The notes beneath the pieces are model-generated. The model did no database searches, was not told the DNA's origin, and worked only from the letters and a program-made list of their open reading frames with translations. This document shows positions 1 to 14,000 of a stretch of DNA of 64,000 bases, one piece after another. Source of the stretch: Aldrovandia affinis. Its lineage: Eukaryota; Chordata; Actinopteri; Notacanthiformes; Halosauridae. The position numbers and the translations under genes are program-made. The number at the start of each line of letters is the position of its first letter. Within the stretch, counting starts at the first letter, position 1. The stretch is taken from contig JAINUG010000257.1 in the NCBI GenBank assembly GCA_029706075.1, positions 779,535 through 843,534 on the forward strand. The letters are read 5' to 3'.

Positions 1-209
1 ATGGATTGAAGGAAACCAGCCTGCCATAGGTCACAGGATTCTCCTGTCATCACAAAATATATTAGTGTAATTATCTGAAACCAAAAAGCTGAGAAACAAG
101 CACAGTGCTGCCTGCACACTAATTCATCAAGGACCAATGCAGCATGTAGTCTATGGAAACCACTAAGTGTAAGTATACGTTCTGGTAACCACAGACTAAA
201 CAGGCATAT

Positions 210-755
210 ATATATATATACAGGTAACTCCCAAAATAAAGGAACCTTTTGAAGTGAGTGCAGCTCTGTTATAGTGTGGGGTGCATTCTAATGAGTTTAG
301 GTCCACCCAACCCCTTAGAGGGCAAGGGAAATGCCAAATCACCTTAATCCTATAGTGAAGCATTTATATCCTGATGGGATTGGTCTCTTCCAGGAGGGCA
401 ATGCCCCCATCCACAGGGCATGAGTGGCCACTGAATGGTTTGATGAGCATGGAAACAATGTAAGCCATATGCCATAGTCATCTCTGTTACCAGATCTCAT
501 CCCAAATTAACATTTATGGGTGATTCTGGAGCAGCGCCCGAGACAGCATTTTCCACCACCATCAACAGAGCACCAAATGATGGAATTTCTCGTGGAAGAA
601 TGGTGTTGCCTCCTTCCAATAGATTTACAGACAGTTGTAAAATGTATGCCAAGGCGTACTGAAGCTGTTCTGGTGGCTCGTGGTGGCCCAATGCCCTACT
701 AATAGACTTTATGTAGGTGTTTCCTTTATTTTGGCAGTTATCTATATATACTGTA
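210..755 (+). mobile_element. Internally deleted Tc1-like DNA transposon with transposase C-terminal remnant
   Basis: Ends are inverted: acaggtaactcccaaaataaa near 221-241 against tttattttggcagttatct near 725-743, both bordered by TA repeats. Between them, on the plus strand, is the degraded C-terminal part of a Tc1/mariner (DDE) transposase: around 330-470 pieces of the HFYPDG...DNAPIHR region with indels, then 520-702 open with FPPPSTEHQMMEFLVEEWC and ending RIEAVLVARGGP-like. The N-terminal DNA-binding half is absent. Inactive. Confidence 0.8.
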
Positions 756-2319
756 TATATATATATATAGTTTTTTTTTTTTTTGGCAAAAAGGCAAGTC
801 ATTCTCTTTTGTTTCGATTTTTCAAGTGCTCCAAGTCATTATATTTTACTCATCTAAACGAGAAATCAATCACTTGTTGTAATTCAAATGTTGCTCCTTT
901 CTCTTCCGTGGTTTATTTTGTGTATTTGTTGAAGTAGGGGTCAAATTAATTTCTTCTATAACTGCATTGTCCATATGACAAATGTCTTCTTTTTCTGAAG
1001 AAACAGCTGTCTTTAGAGTGAGAATGGTCACTTGCAGATGAAGAGACTTGTTTCTCCTGGCTGTCTGGCCTGCATTGCATGAGGTGGAGGGCGGTGAGCG
1101 GAAGCCCCTGTAACACCTGGTGTCTGGTCCCATTCTGGTCCTGAGCGGCAATCGTGCTCTTTATGACCCTGACAGCACAGACCTGAGCCATGAAACAGTC
1201 CCTGTCCATTCTGGGCTTCCTTCTGTTTCCTAGACAACCTCATTGCACATGTTGTGTCAAGACACTGGCACAGGCTGTGAACTGGAGCTGGAAAAAGGAG
1301 GGTTTTTTTGCTTGAAGCGACAGCGGGAATTTTATACGGTAGACAGCTTCATGGCCTTTCATGTACTATGACTACTTGCTCCTGGCATGGTCCTAGCATT
1401 TAGGGGTGTAACAATTCCTTAATAGGAACAATTATTTTATTTGAATTTTCACAATGAATATAATTTGGCATACCAAGCATGGATTTATATAGCATGGATT
1501 TCATTGCAATATACTTATCGTGGTACTGTATGCAGTGTACTGTTGCATTGTAGCGCATTTGCTTTGACTTGACTTCAGTTGAAAACAAATGAAGTGCTGT
1601 AGATTGATGATAACAACCCTATTCACCAGTAATTTACTCATTATAATTTGTGATGACAAGGTGTTTGCACGTTGACGCCTCTCAACCAGACATGCTAAGT
1701 TGTACTGTATCGTGTGGTACTGAATCTCAGTCGATCGGTTTCGTGTGCCGTGTCATGTTGAAGCCCCCGCATTGGTACGCACATTGAACCACAGTCTAAC
1801 CAAAGGTTCACACCCTCAGGAAAGGTGTGTGACCCAGTTAGCCGCAGCTCAGAGAGGGCAACATCTCCGCGGCAGGGGAACGTAAGGATGGGCGCGCTGG
1901 GCCGCCCCTGTCACCTGGGGAGATTCACAAACAGAGCGGAAGTGTGGGGGGAGGGAGGTGGGGGGCGGGAGGAGACAAGCATAAGAGAACCTGTTTATCC
2001 CTCCGAAAGACAACAGCGAGACAACAATGCCAGGGAGGAAACTGTGACACCTCTCTGCCTCTCATTCAGGCCGGCTGGAGGAGGCAGGGCCGGGGCCATT
2101 GAGAAGCTGGGAATCAGGCAGGGGGGGAAGTAAGCGGCGGCCGTTTCAGGTTGCACTGAGTTAACAATGCGCTCGGGGACACCTGAAGGGGAGGGCCCAG
2201 GCGGGGAGAGCAGGATTCTGATTCCACAGCCAGCGAGTCGCTGTGTGCACTGTTTCAGTGAGACCGTGCCTCTGCGCCAGGCTGCTACACGTGTTTCTCT
2301 GGACTTTCTCCTCACCCAG
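756..2319. other. limch1 intron, no gene seen
   Basis: Part of the intron before exon 2320. No LIMCH1 upstream exon is recognisable. 1820-2170 is GC-rich without a supported frame. Confidence 0.6.
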
Positions 2320-2426
2320 GACAACCTGACCCTGTTCCTGCGGGGCTGCGAGGAGCTGGGACTGAAGGGATCGCAGCTGTTTGACCCCGGAGACCTTCAG
2401 GACACGTCCGTACGCGCAAACCAAAA
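2320..2426 (+). CDS. limch1: limch1 exon, CH domain part
   Basis: Begins after a ctcctcacccag acceptor in phase 0 with [20 protein letters not shown] and continues through [15 protein letters not shown], the part of a type-3 CH domain carrying the conserved LFxPxDL motif. It ends in phase 2 at a gtaaga donor; reading on would hit TAA at once. The preceding exons (start codon and first CH helices) were not found in 1-2319, so they lie outside the window. The donor is followed within about 16 nt by a 450-bp CA-rich tract. Confidence 0.95.
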
Positions 2427-5400
2427 GTAAGAGACTCGTCCACACGCACACACACACTCGTACAGTACACACACATGCATACACGAACCCGTACAGTACG
2501 GTACACACACACAAACACACACATATGCACACTCATGCAGTACACACTCATACACACATACAGTACACACACACACACACACACACTCATACAGTCACAC
2601 ACGCACACACACTCATACAGTACAGAGACATACACACACACTCGTACAGTTCACGCTCACACACGCACACCCCTTTCATATAATGCAAACACATACACAC
2701 ACACTCGTACAGTGCACAAACACACACACACACACACACACGCACACATGTGTGCATGCACACTCACATACACACACAAACTCATGCAATAGAAACACAC
2801 ACAAGCACACCTACAGTACACACACATACACACGCATGTACCGCAAACATTTACATAGACACATGCGCATGCACATGTGCACGTACAAACACTAATGCAG
2901 CTCTCTGTCTTTCTCCTGTAATGTTAACTGCCTATTTGTCTGCTTTTCTGTCCACTCACCTTTGCTGTTCTCACAACATTTCATTTCCAAAAATAAATCC
3001 CAGCCTTTCACAGCGAAGAGCCGTAGTCTGGTTGCTGTAACTTGAGCAAATGAGATAAATGCCACAGTGTTCAGAGTAATTTCCTGTTGTGCAGAAATGG
3101 GATAATCCAACACAGATTAGCGTGTGTGCCTAACATCGCCGTCAAGGAACAATAGCGGACACGTTGTCTTATGAAGGCGTCCAAAATCGCAGGAGAGTCA
3201 CTCCTGCTGCCGTGACTTAAGGTGTGGGTGTCAGAGTCATCGCTGGGGGAGCGTGTGACAGTGAGCCTCACTCCGGAGGCACTTTCCCCATGTGCTGGCG
3301 CTGCGGGAACTGGCACGGCGACAGTGTCTGCGAGAGAGGGCACAGTGACGCTGAGAGCCAATCTGCCCTGCCATCGCAGCCCCAGGACAAGCCACAGACC
3401 GATCTGCTGCTGGGGCAACGTGCGGTGTGGGGGGTCACAGCCCCCAAACCGAGGCTCGTGTGCCTAAATCCGATGAAGGACGGTGATCTTTTACACTTAC
3501 ATCGGAGTGCATTGCCGGGCACTGGTGTAGTGTGATGTAGTGTACATTGAAGCTTCCCTGGAGAAGGATTGTCTGGGTAGATAAATGATGTAGCCTGGCG
3601 TAGTGTGCTCTGTGTGGGTGTTGACCACAGTCCCACCTGCTGCATTCTCAATCTCACCCAGGGGCATTACAGGAACTCTGACCGATGCTTACCTGTTTAA
3701 CATGTGTGCTCCGTGTACAGGAGTGACCGTGAGTTCATCGTACCAGCTTTACTTTGTTCTTTGTGATTAATGTTAACGTGTGATCTTTGTGGGTATATTT
3801 GCCTATTTGTAAATGAAGGCCCTAAACTAAAGGTTTTGCAGTACCCGAGATGTAAAAGGGTTTTTTTTTGTACGGAGACACCAGTAGCATTACTGAGCTC
3901 TGTGCTCCTGGAGTTCTGGTTACACACGGGAACAAAAGGCGGTTTGACCGGCGGCTGCAGCAGCGAGGGGATCCAGGCTGCGTAACACCGCTTCCTCCGG
4001 CCCGTCCGCGTGTCCAGGCAGACACCCCCCCCACTACCCCGCGAAAAAACAAGGCCCAGTCCCTTAAAAATGAACAAAGTATGAAAATATGCACTGCAGC
4101 TGTTTGCTGTCGGAAACCTGATCGATCTCCAAGACAAGTGACAGGTCACCAGAGAGAGAGAGAGAGAGAGAGAAGAGAGAGGAATGGAGAAAAGGTGATA
4201 TCACAAGGAGTGATCTCATACCTTGTGGAATCTTTTGAGGGGGGAGGCATTGAAGACTTAAGATCAGGTTGTATAGGGTGGCATGAGAAAAAAAACACTT
4301 CCCTCGCTGTTTATTTAGTCAAGTGTGATCAGAGAGGAGAGTAGACAAGGACCTACTGTTACTCTCCAGGGGAATAACAGAAACCACGTTGCTCGTCCGG
4401 AGCGGTCCTGCAGGTTTCGCACTGGGTGCGGAGCTCTCGCTTTCGCCTGCCCTCTTCGGTGGCGAGTGTTCCGGGGGTGTGGCGGGGGGGGAGTGGGTGG
4501 AGGGGTAGCAGGGAGGGAGGAACAGATGTCAGGCTGATGGGGGAGGGGGTTAATAACATGGTTAGCAGATTCCAACTTTGAGGTTGGAATCCCCCGATGC
4601 CGCTGCGCCCTGCGGACTCGGGCGTAAGTCTGAGCCACGTGCGACCACGTCCTACACATTCGCAGGGCACCCCGGCTGGGTTTCCGTCCTGTGAATGCGA
4701 GTGCGCTCGTAGTTTTGCGGCTGCTGATTGGACATGCTGACGATGCGGTCCTCTTGACCGCGGTGCCGTGGTCAAAGCTCGAGCGCACGTGCGTGACCGC
4801 TCCGCATAAATGTGGAGGCCGGGACCCCTTGGAGCCAGATGGATCGAGGCCTGTGGTCTGATTATCTCTTACGCATAGTCAACGTTGTCAACTGCTGTCT
4901 ATTGATACAGTGAGAGGTTTTACATTGTTACTGACAGAGCTGTAGGACAGCATTGTTAGGAATGACACATTCACATTTGCCTTCAACCTTCAAAAGTGTG
5001 ATTTCCTGAAGAAAAGGAATCCCTTTACAGAAAAGGGTAAAAATAGTGCCTTATCAAGTTCTGGGGATCTAAAATAATCCTGTTTAATCCCTGGCCTTGT
5101 AAAGTTTCTTCACGCATGCATTCATAAGAATGTGGCGGTAGGTCATTAAAAATGTGGCAGTCGGTAATACCATGCCAAGACCATTTGTTATAGGATGGGT
5201 TATTAGTTATGCATTTGTTAATGAAGGAGAGAGCCTCCAAGCTTTCCATAATTTGTCAGATATGTTTTTCTTTTTCCATTTTGAGAGAGAAAATCAATCA
5301 ATGTAGCATAGGGGTTAGAAAGGTTCAAAACCCTTGTTTTGCCTTGCTCTCAGGAAAGGCGCTTAACTGGAATGGCTTCAGTGAAACGTCCAGCTGTATA

Positions 5401-8400
5401 AATGGATTGAGTGTAAAATGTAAGTGGCCTTGTATGAGGGCCGTCTGCCAAGCAAATAAACACTGTAATGTGACGAAATTAGTGTGAGAGAAGGTCTTTC
5501 TCATCTCCTTTCCCCTCGGTTCCTAAAGAGCAAAAACAACATTAGACAGAGGCAGCAGGCCGCAGGGCTGCCACTCAGACCTCAGACGTTGTTATTTACC
5601 TCAGCCACCCATGTTTTGTTCCACTGTTTTATCTCTTGTGTATATCTCTTTATGTTACTTTTGTGTCGTTTCTTATGCAAGTACAGAGATTGCTGTGTTT
5701 TCTGACTGATAACGCGATCTCCTCCCCTCCTCTCTCCCTCTCCCTCTCCCTCTCTCTCTCTGTCTCTCTCTCCCTCTCCCTCTCCCTCTCTCTCTCTTTT
5801 TGCAGGGGCTCGGACTGCAGCAGGAAACTGAAGAATGTGAGTAATCTCTCTCTTTCTCCCCCTCTCTCTCTTTCTTCCTCTTCCCTCTCTTTCTGTGTCT
5901 CCTCCTCTCTCGGTGCAGTGTGAATGCTTCCTTACCTGTCTCCCCCCTCTCTCGGTTTCTCGCGGATCTCTCCTGTCTTGTTTTGTGAATGGCAGCAGTG
6001 CTGTAGCATAGCCTTCTCTCTCTGCTCGAGAACTGTCTGCAACCCGTTTAGAGGGCGGTCATATCAATGTTTCCCAGTGGGGCTTATTTTGGTCATCAAA
6101 CAGTAGGGGATTCGGTAAATCACAGTGACCAAAAAACACAGCATCTGCAGTGCAAAAATATTGCTCCATAAACATTTACTAGAGCCAGCGTTTGGGGTTT
6201 TTAATGTGGATTACAGCATTTAATCAAAGAAAGCTGCAGGAGCTGCTTCCATGTTGGATTTTTTATTTATTTTTATTTTTGATGGCTAAACACAAAGTGG
6301 AACCATGCACAAAACCAATGAAGGTCGAGCAGAAGAAAAAGGTTGTTCGGATTGCACACGTTTGAAAACGTTGCTCCCATTCGCCAGGAGAGCACTCCTG
6401 CCCCACGGTAGATATTGGCTTACATCTGGGAGCCTTGGTTTCAGCTAGCTAGAATGCTCTGAGTAAACACCGAAGTTTCAGTTCATCCGAGAAGCAAACA
6501 CGCAGTGCGTGTTTTCTCCCACTACCATGGCAACGTTGCGTCTTATGATGACTGTTGATTCTGTTGAAAGAGAAAAAATTTTTAGGGCATCCTAGGCAGG
6601 ACTAAAGAGAAGAAACAGATGCAAATCCTTAAGGGGTTGCAACATTCACGAGCCACGCAAAGTATTTTACTGTGACGACAAGAAACTATTTTGCTGATAG
6701 ACAAAAATGCTACCAGTTACAACCTGCCTTAAGATTCAGAAGATGTCCAAGTATGGTCTCTCATGCTTTGTTTTCCATTTTGTTTTCGAATTCGACAGAG
6801 GCGAAACTAGGGTTGCCTTGCCTTCCCCAAATGTTGTTATCTCTGGATACACATAGCGAGGGGGGTGTGTGTCTGTGTGTGTATGTGTGTTTGTTGAACC
6901 TCCAGACAGATGGCGCTGTATTGTGTAAGTGCATGCGCGAACGTGTGTGCGTATGCGCAAATGCACAATGCAGACGCAAACACCTCTTGGACGGAGGGGC
7001 GGTCACGTCAAAGGGACGGTAATTCTTTCCCGCATGTTTCGGTGAGGGATGCGTTTGCGGACGGTGTCGGTGTTGTAAATAAGTCCGCCGAGCCGAGCGC
7101 TTCCCTCCCGGTGAATAGAAAGAAGCCTCGGTCCACACTGGTCACGGTCCCCTGACAATGGAGAGGGCCTTGTCGTGTTTGTACAGGGGCCTCGGGCAAA
7201 CACGCCGGGGATGAAAGGAGCCATGCCTTAGGCCCTGGGCCTCATGTGATGACTGCGTTTATTATCTGAGCAGGATTGAGCCTTTTTCAGCGATAAGACC
7301 TGTGATGTGCTGGTAAATATCAGGAAGCACTGCGAATATTCGGTAATGTCCAGTAATTATCCTTCCACCAGGGGTTTGAATTAGTTCGCATATTTTTAAT
7401 GATTTAGACTGAGAAATATGCAATTCATGTTTTTTCCCCCCCGCCCCTGTACTGGAGTTCATGTGTAAATTAGTCCCTGACCGCAGTAAGAAGTGGAGGG
7501 CCGCTTGATTTCATTAAGGCTGCCGAAGGGGCTGGCATTGCTTTCAGCCAGTCAGCCAGCCACCCAGCCAGCCCCGAAATTACAATGGATGCAATTTCGA
7601 TGTAAATTGCATCCATTGGCCATTCCAAACGGGGTTTTTTTCAGGGTGCCTCCGTAAAACAATGTGTACGTATGGCTTCGGTGGGTTTCGCCGAGAAAAT
7701 AAACGCTTTTGTGTTCTGCCCCCATTCCAGGTTCTGATCACCGTGTACTGGCTAGGGAAGGCTGCCAACAGCTGCGCATCATACAGCGGGCCCACGCTGG
7801 ACCTCAAGGAGTTTGAGGGCCTGCTGACACAAATGCGAAAGGTACTGGGCGCGTGCCTGTGAGCGCGCCGTACGAAACCCGCGCGAGCGCACCGCGACAT
7901 CGAGACAGCGGCTCCACGGCAGCGCCGCGTCAGCATGGGAGAACCGTGGGCCGGCCTGAGACGGAGCTGAGACGGTACAGGTGGTGAAGAGGATCTCCCG
8001 GCCGAAATATCTGAAGCAAAATTAATACTAATCATAATCTTTTTTTTACAAATATTTGAAATTTATAGTTTCAAATTTTCCCCCATTTTTCTCCCAATTT
8101 GGTTGACAGTTATACCCTCTATTTATCTCAATTCACCCTCCCCCATGAGTCTCCCCCCCGTCCTCTGGGTAACGAGCCAATTTTTCCGGGCCGGTAGATC
8201 TGCCTCCTCCTCCACGGACGCCCTATCTGCTCCTTGACGAAACTCATGCCGGCTCACCCTCCTCCTGGGGCGGACAGCCAAATGCCACCCCGATCGGGCT
8301 AATGGCCAGGGCCGGTCTGGCTGAGACAAATACTCATAATCTTAATCCGAATGTGAAAATTCTCATTGTTAACGTGAAATGAATATGACGCAATGGTTAC

Positions 8401-9870
8401 AGTCCATGTGGTGAAATGTGGAACTGTAGACGGAAGCTATTCTTCGATTTGAAGAAAAAAGCCAGGGGACGTTGTGGATTAGGAGCAGGTTACCTGTAAC
8501 CAGAAGTTCAAAGAATGGCGGACGCCTCTGGTTCTGGTCCCACCTCGACCAAGATTGATTCATGAGACCCTGTCTCATCGTGGCGTACGTGTCACGGAAG
8601 GTGCTTGTGTTCTCGGGGTACTCTAGCCGTCTGTTTGATTACCTGGTCTGCGTAACTGGCCTGTGCGTTTACTGAGCCTTGGGGTGTTGTGGGGGGGGCA
8701 ACCAACCTCAACAGCACCCCCAACCTCAACCCCTCCCCAGCTGGAAGGGCTGCCATGCAGGGAATGATGTCATGGCCGACACTACACTTTTTTTCCATGA
8801 ACCGTGATGTAATGGGTGTCTCGTTTTATTTAAACATTATTACTTTGTTTTAAATCATTTTCCAGATACTTGTGGCGGTCCAAAAGTGGGACAGCTGTTT
8901 TAAAAATTCTCGAATTAATATTCTATTTCATTGTGAAAAAAGCTGTATTTGATCAAGTCAAAATGTAATAACATATGCAGTATATAGCAGTGCTGGATAT
9001 ATGAGACAATTATCAGCTATTTCCAGTTTAAAATATGTAATCCCATATATTGTACAATATACGGCACAATTATGTATGTAGGGGGCCTCCGATAGCGTGG
9101 CGGGCTAACGCAGCCGTATTGGCTGGTCCTTTACGAGTGTGAGCTGCCTATCACAGTTTGAAACCTGACTGTACCAGACCGGCCCTGGTGGGGAGCCCTG
9201 ATCGGGGGCGGCATTTGGCTGTCCACCCCAGGGGGAAGGGGGAGGGTGAGCCGGCACAAGTTCACTGAGAAGTAGGGAACAAGGGTGAACATGGGAATTT
9301 GCTTGCCTCGTAGAGATGAGTGGCAAACTTGTGTGGGGTGGGCAAATCAAAATAAATGGAGGGTATAACTGGGCACTAAATTGGGAGACAAATGGGGAAA
9401 AAATCTTAAACAAATAAAAAATGACAAAAAATGACAAAACCCTATGAAACATCTCAGGCACTCCCCAAGAAGATGGTCTCTGACCTATCGAAGGAGATAA
9501 CCTTTTCCTATCCTCAATTAGAGCCTCTGTACTACCCCAGTAAACAGTCTCTGTTTGACCCACCATGACCTGCAGTGAGTTTGGACAATCTATACATCAG
9601 ATAGTCTGCATCAGTGCATGTCCAAGTCAGTGAGCTTTACAATAGTTTGTCAGTCAGTCAGCCAGGGATCAATGCTGGGCTTTGGGGTAGCTCACAGACA
9701 GTGAAAGGTAGGGTTCCAGCAAAGGTTTTAGAGAGGAGATTTGTGCAGTGAGTAGGAATTTTCCTGATGGTAGGGGGCTGTCAAAGGCTGCCATTGTTCC
9801 CAGAGCCCCAACCTTGTGGGTCAGCTACAAATGCCTCCACATCCTCCATCATATGGGATTTAGCCAAGGG

Positions 9871-9923
<53 letters not shown>

Positions 9924-10990
9924 CTGGACCAGGAACTTCCTCTCAGGGGGGCAGGAAAAGGCTGTCTCTGGTCTCAGCTCTTCGAGGGAAGAGTCCTGCT
10001 TTCATTTTTGAGAGAGAGAGAGAGGGAGAGGTGAGAGAGAGAGAGGGGGAGAGAGAGAGGGGGACAGACAGGGATCGAGAACTACACACCACCACTTCAA
10101 TATAGCGCTAAAGGTAGAGAGAGGGGGAAACAGAGAGGGAGCGAAGGAGGGAAACAGGGGAAAGAGACAGGAAAGGCGGGAGGAAAAGCAGAGGAGAGGG
10201 AGAAAGGAAGACAGGCGAGAAAGACGGAAATGGAGAGGGTGTGAGAGAGCAAGCACTCAAGCTGCTGGGAGTGATAGGTTTTTATTGCGAGGGCTGGGTC
10301 CGACGCTCACATTTTCCCTGTGTGCCGACATGATCCGGGAATAGAAAGCAGCGCTTGTGCTCTGGGACGACGGTCTCACAGGGAGCTTTGCGGAAGCCGG
10401 CGGGAGAGATCACCTCCGAGCCAACGCCATGAGTCGCCGACAGGTACCCGCACCCTCCCCGTCCGTCTGGGCCGGACCTGTGCGCCCTGTCGGTCCCTGA
10501 GGCGAGCAGCCTCCACCGCCACCGATCCACGGGGCTCGTCCAGGGGGGGGAACAAAATCCCACCCTCGGTTCACTGCACCCCCGACTCCGTCCGTCCGTC
10601 CGCTCTCTCTCTCTCACTCTCCCGCCGTATTGCAGTGCGGAGCTGTGTTTTTTTGGCGGGGGTAAAGCCTTTTTTTTTAAAGGGTGTGACTGAGCCGCCC
10701 CTCTCCGTGTGTCGCCCCGCTAGGAGGTGGAGGACGGCGAGAGTCCGAAGCGGAGCATTCGGGACAGCGGCTACATCGACTGCTGGGACTCGGAGCGCAG
10801 CGACTCCCTCTCGCCCCCGCGCCACGGCCGGGACGACTCCTTCGACAGCCTGGACTCGTTCGGCTCCCGCTCGCAGCAGACCCCCTCCCCCGACGTGGTC
10901 ATCCGCGCCAGCAGCGATGGTGGGTAACCCGGGGGGCAGGGGCGGCGCACGGGCACGCAAACGCACACTCACAATCACATTCACGTTCAT

Positions 10991-11030
<40 letters not shown>

Positions 11031-14000
11031 AGGAGCAGGCATGTACATACATTCACACACACACAGGCTTGGAGGCAGGCTCCTCACATAGTTATAGACA
11101 GGGCTCCACTGTGCACTGGGTGCTAGTTCTTTGGAGAAGTGGTTTGAAAACTGGATTTACATTTTTTAACCAGCAGATCGCTGGGTCAAAACTCACACGT
11201 TAAGTAGCTGCTGTACGCATAAGCTTCATCTGAATCGCTTCCTTAAATAAACAGCTGCAGAAATGTATTATACCGTGTGTGAAATGTCAGCTATGGAAAC
11301 CGTCCTTTGTTATGTAAAACAATAGCGCAATACAAATTTGCTGTGGGCGTGTGCTCTCCACAGAGATATCATCTGTCAGTGTCCAGCTGTTGACATCTGC
11401 AAAGTGTGTGTGCTGTGTTTCCTTTACCTGGTGCAATGTTCATGAGAGGTTTTTAGGACACATCTCTGCGAAGATAAACCGCTGGGATGTTTGGTGATAG
11501 ATTTCAGGCACAGGGACACACACTGGTCAAACGCCAACGGGGAAATGAGTTCTCACTGTTGAAATCTGATCACAGAGGAGCAGCATTGTGCAGTGTAAGG
11601 ATTTCTCCTGAATTTTTTTGAAGCTTGGCAAAAATAAGCTTCTACCGCAGAGCGCGTGTTATTGTTGCTGAGGTGCCCATGTTATATGCCTAGGGTGGGT
11701 GGCAGTGGCTGGCGATACAGGTGGAACTGGAAAGCCGAGCTTTGAGGAATGTCGGAATCCTCTCCAGATCCTGCAGCGCTCTTGGAGGTGCAGGGCTACG
11801 GAAAGGCCATGTTGTAGCAGGGCTTAAAACATGCACGCCATGTAACACCATTTAACACATCAATTAAGACTCATCAACTAACACCTAAGCTTATTGACTT
11901 AAGTATGACTACATGTTAACATATATGTATTTCATACATAGTTATTACATGGTGATAATACTGGCAGTCATATTACATATGTCATAGTGATTTACTGGTA
12001 CATATGCTATGAATTAATAAGATTTTGTCACCGATAATCAACGTTCACATGAAGATTGCTGAGACTTATGAGACCCTTTTTGGTTTAGATAGAATCAGAT
12101 AAGTTAAAATGAGCAAAATGGCTGACATTTTATACAGAATTCTGACACTAGAACAACAAATGTTGGAATGAGTCATGTACTTTCAAGCTTGTGTGTCTAA
12201 TAGAAAGTTTCAGTTATTTATTTTATCTCACAAAAACTAAACTATGTCTTAAAAATCATTGAAGTACAACATTATTGTTGCTCTTCATAATTTATCATTA
12301 TATTTCATGTTTAAACATGATACGGGGTACTGTATGTAACACAGATTGTCAATATCAATTTCAAACCTGTAACTGTAACAAGATAACATCAAATGAAACC
12401 AAAGCTAATTCCTTTAACAGCCAGCAAGACATTTTCAGTGAAATTGATCTCACCTCTGACGGCACCTTGAGGCCGACATATGTAACGAGCTGCGCTTTCA
12501 AAACATACAAATTCTGCGAAGGGTGCCAGCCATGAGCCAAAATACAAATGGAATGTCAAATTCGCACCAGTAACTTATGAAAAGAAAGCAAGCAGTACTA
12601 AGTGGATATTCTGCATGTTCCATCTAGAATGACATTCCCGGACACTGTTCATACACTGAGCCAAATTTCATGAGCGAAATGAACCAGCTAGTAATAATCT
12701 TTATGGGACTTGGTGTCACGTGCTTTGTTATTCTGTCTCTGCTTGTCAAGGTGTTGGCACCTCTTCCTCTCTGCTCTGTTTTGAGTCTGTAGTGTTGTCA
12801 GTGTGTCTGTGTCAGTCGGTGAGTGTGTCTCAGTCAGTTAAACATGCTGCACTGCTCAGTCAGTGTGTCTCTCTGTGCGTCACGTGACCCAACAATTTGG
12901 ATAGCACCTCTTACAGTGAAGCACAGAGACAGTGTGCTAGTTTGTGTTTCCCAGTCAGTGTGTCTGTGAGTCAGTATGTCTCAGTAGGCCAGTCTGTGCC
13001 CCTCAGTCAGTCGTCAACATTTCTCAGTCTGTCACTGTCAGAGTATCCTATCTGTCAGCCAGCCTATCATAGATACAAACAATCATAGATACTAACATTC
13101 AAGGTAGAAAATGTCATTGGCTCACCTTTCTTGGCACAATAGTACTCTTGGACTGAAGGATGAAGAATAATGCTTCTGCCTGTGAGGAAATTCTCTAGGG
13201 GCCAATTACACCTGCTGGACAAACGTTTGGCTTAATACCACATCTGTTCGTAGAACACTTGTTTCACCATCTGGACTTATGCCCGTATCTCTGTTATATC
13301 AAAGACTACAATACACATATCCAAAAGCTACAACTGGTGTCAGGCAAGAGGTGAATCATAGAAGGAGAAAATATCCTCTATACAGCATTACCCTTATGAA
13401 ATTCATTTGTAGAATAATAAAGACATTTTGACATTTCACCATACGTTTCCGGTTAAAGACAGAAAGTTTAACTGTTTTGATTTTGCATTGACACAGAACA
13501 GAGGTTTGAATTCAGTTGAAGGGACCTATATCAACTTATGGTCACCATAGCGGTGCTCCGACACCCACCTCACATGCACTATTGGGGTCGCATGCTTAGA
13601 TTGTGTGCCAAATTGCGTTTGAAAACACTACGGAGGATGTGGATAACATGCGAAGATACATGGCTCATGTACGTCTCAACTGTGTCTCAAATGTCTGACT
13701 GTGATCGTGAAATCATTCACGTATTTGCTGTTCTTAATTTTTCTATTCGTTTAATGCAAAAACACAATGCTGATCACACTGGCAGAAGAGCTAGCTCTAA
13801 AGACAGGGCAGCACTTCCAGTGAAAGGAGGAAGACAGGTCTGACTGAAACGCTGTTTTCGTCTTGCCAAATCCTTCCCGAAGCAGAGCCAAAGACGGCTT
13901 TTAATCCCTGTATTTAAAATCCATCGAGTGTGCAGCCAGGAGCTTTTAAAAGGCTGCGTCCTGAAGATCAGAAGCCAAGCCGAAGCTGTGCTCGGCATGT

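Noticed and set aside
2381..2895. Plus and minus open frames rich in His/Thr or Cys/Val
   Set aside because: They are translations of the CA-rich repeat. Same for 18782-19262, 24014-24252, 26183-26587, 41149-41908 and 45216-45876.
3224..3535. Cys-rich frame with [13 protein letters not shown]
   Set aside because: Looks faintly like a zinc knuckle but lacks splice sites, family context and conservation evidence.
10320..11126. 268-residue frame over exon 10724
   Set aside because: It is in a different frame from the limch1 exon for which the match is clear; a shadow ending in CA repeat.
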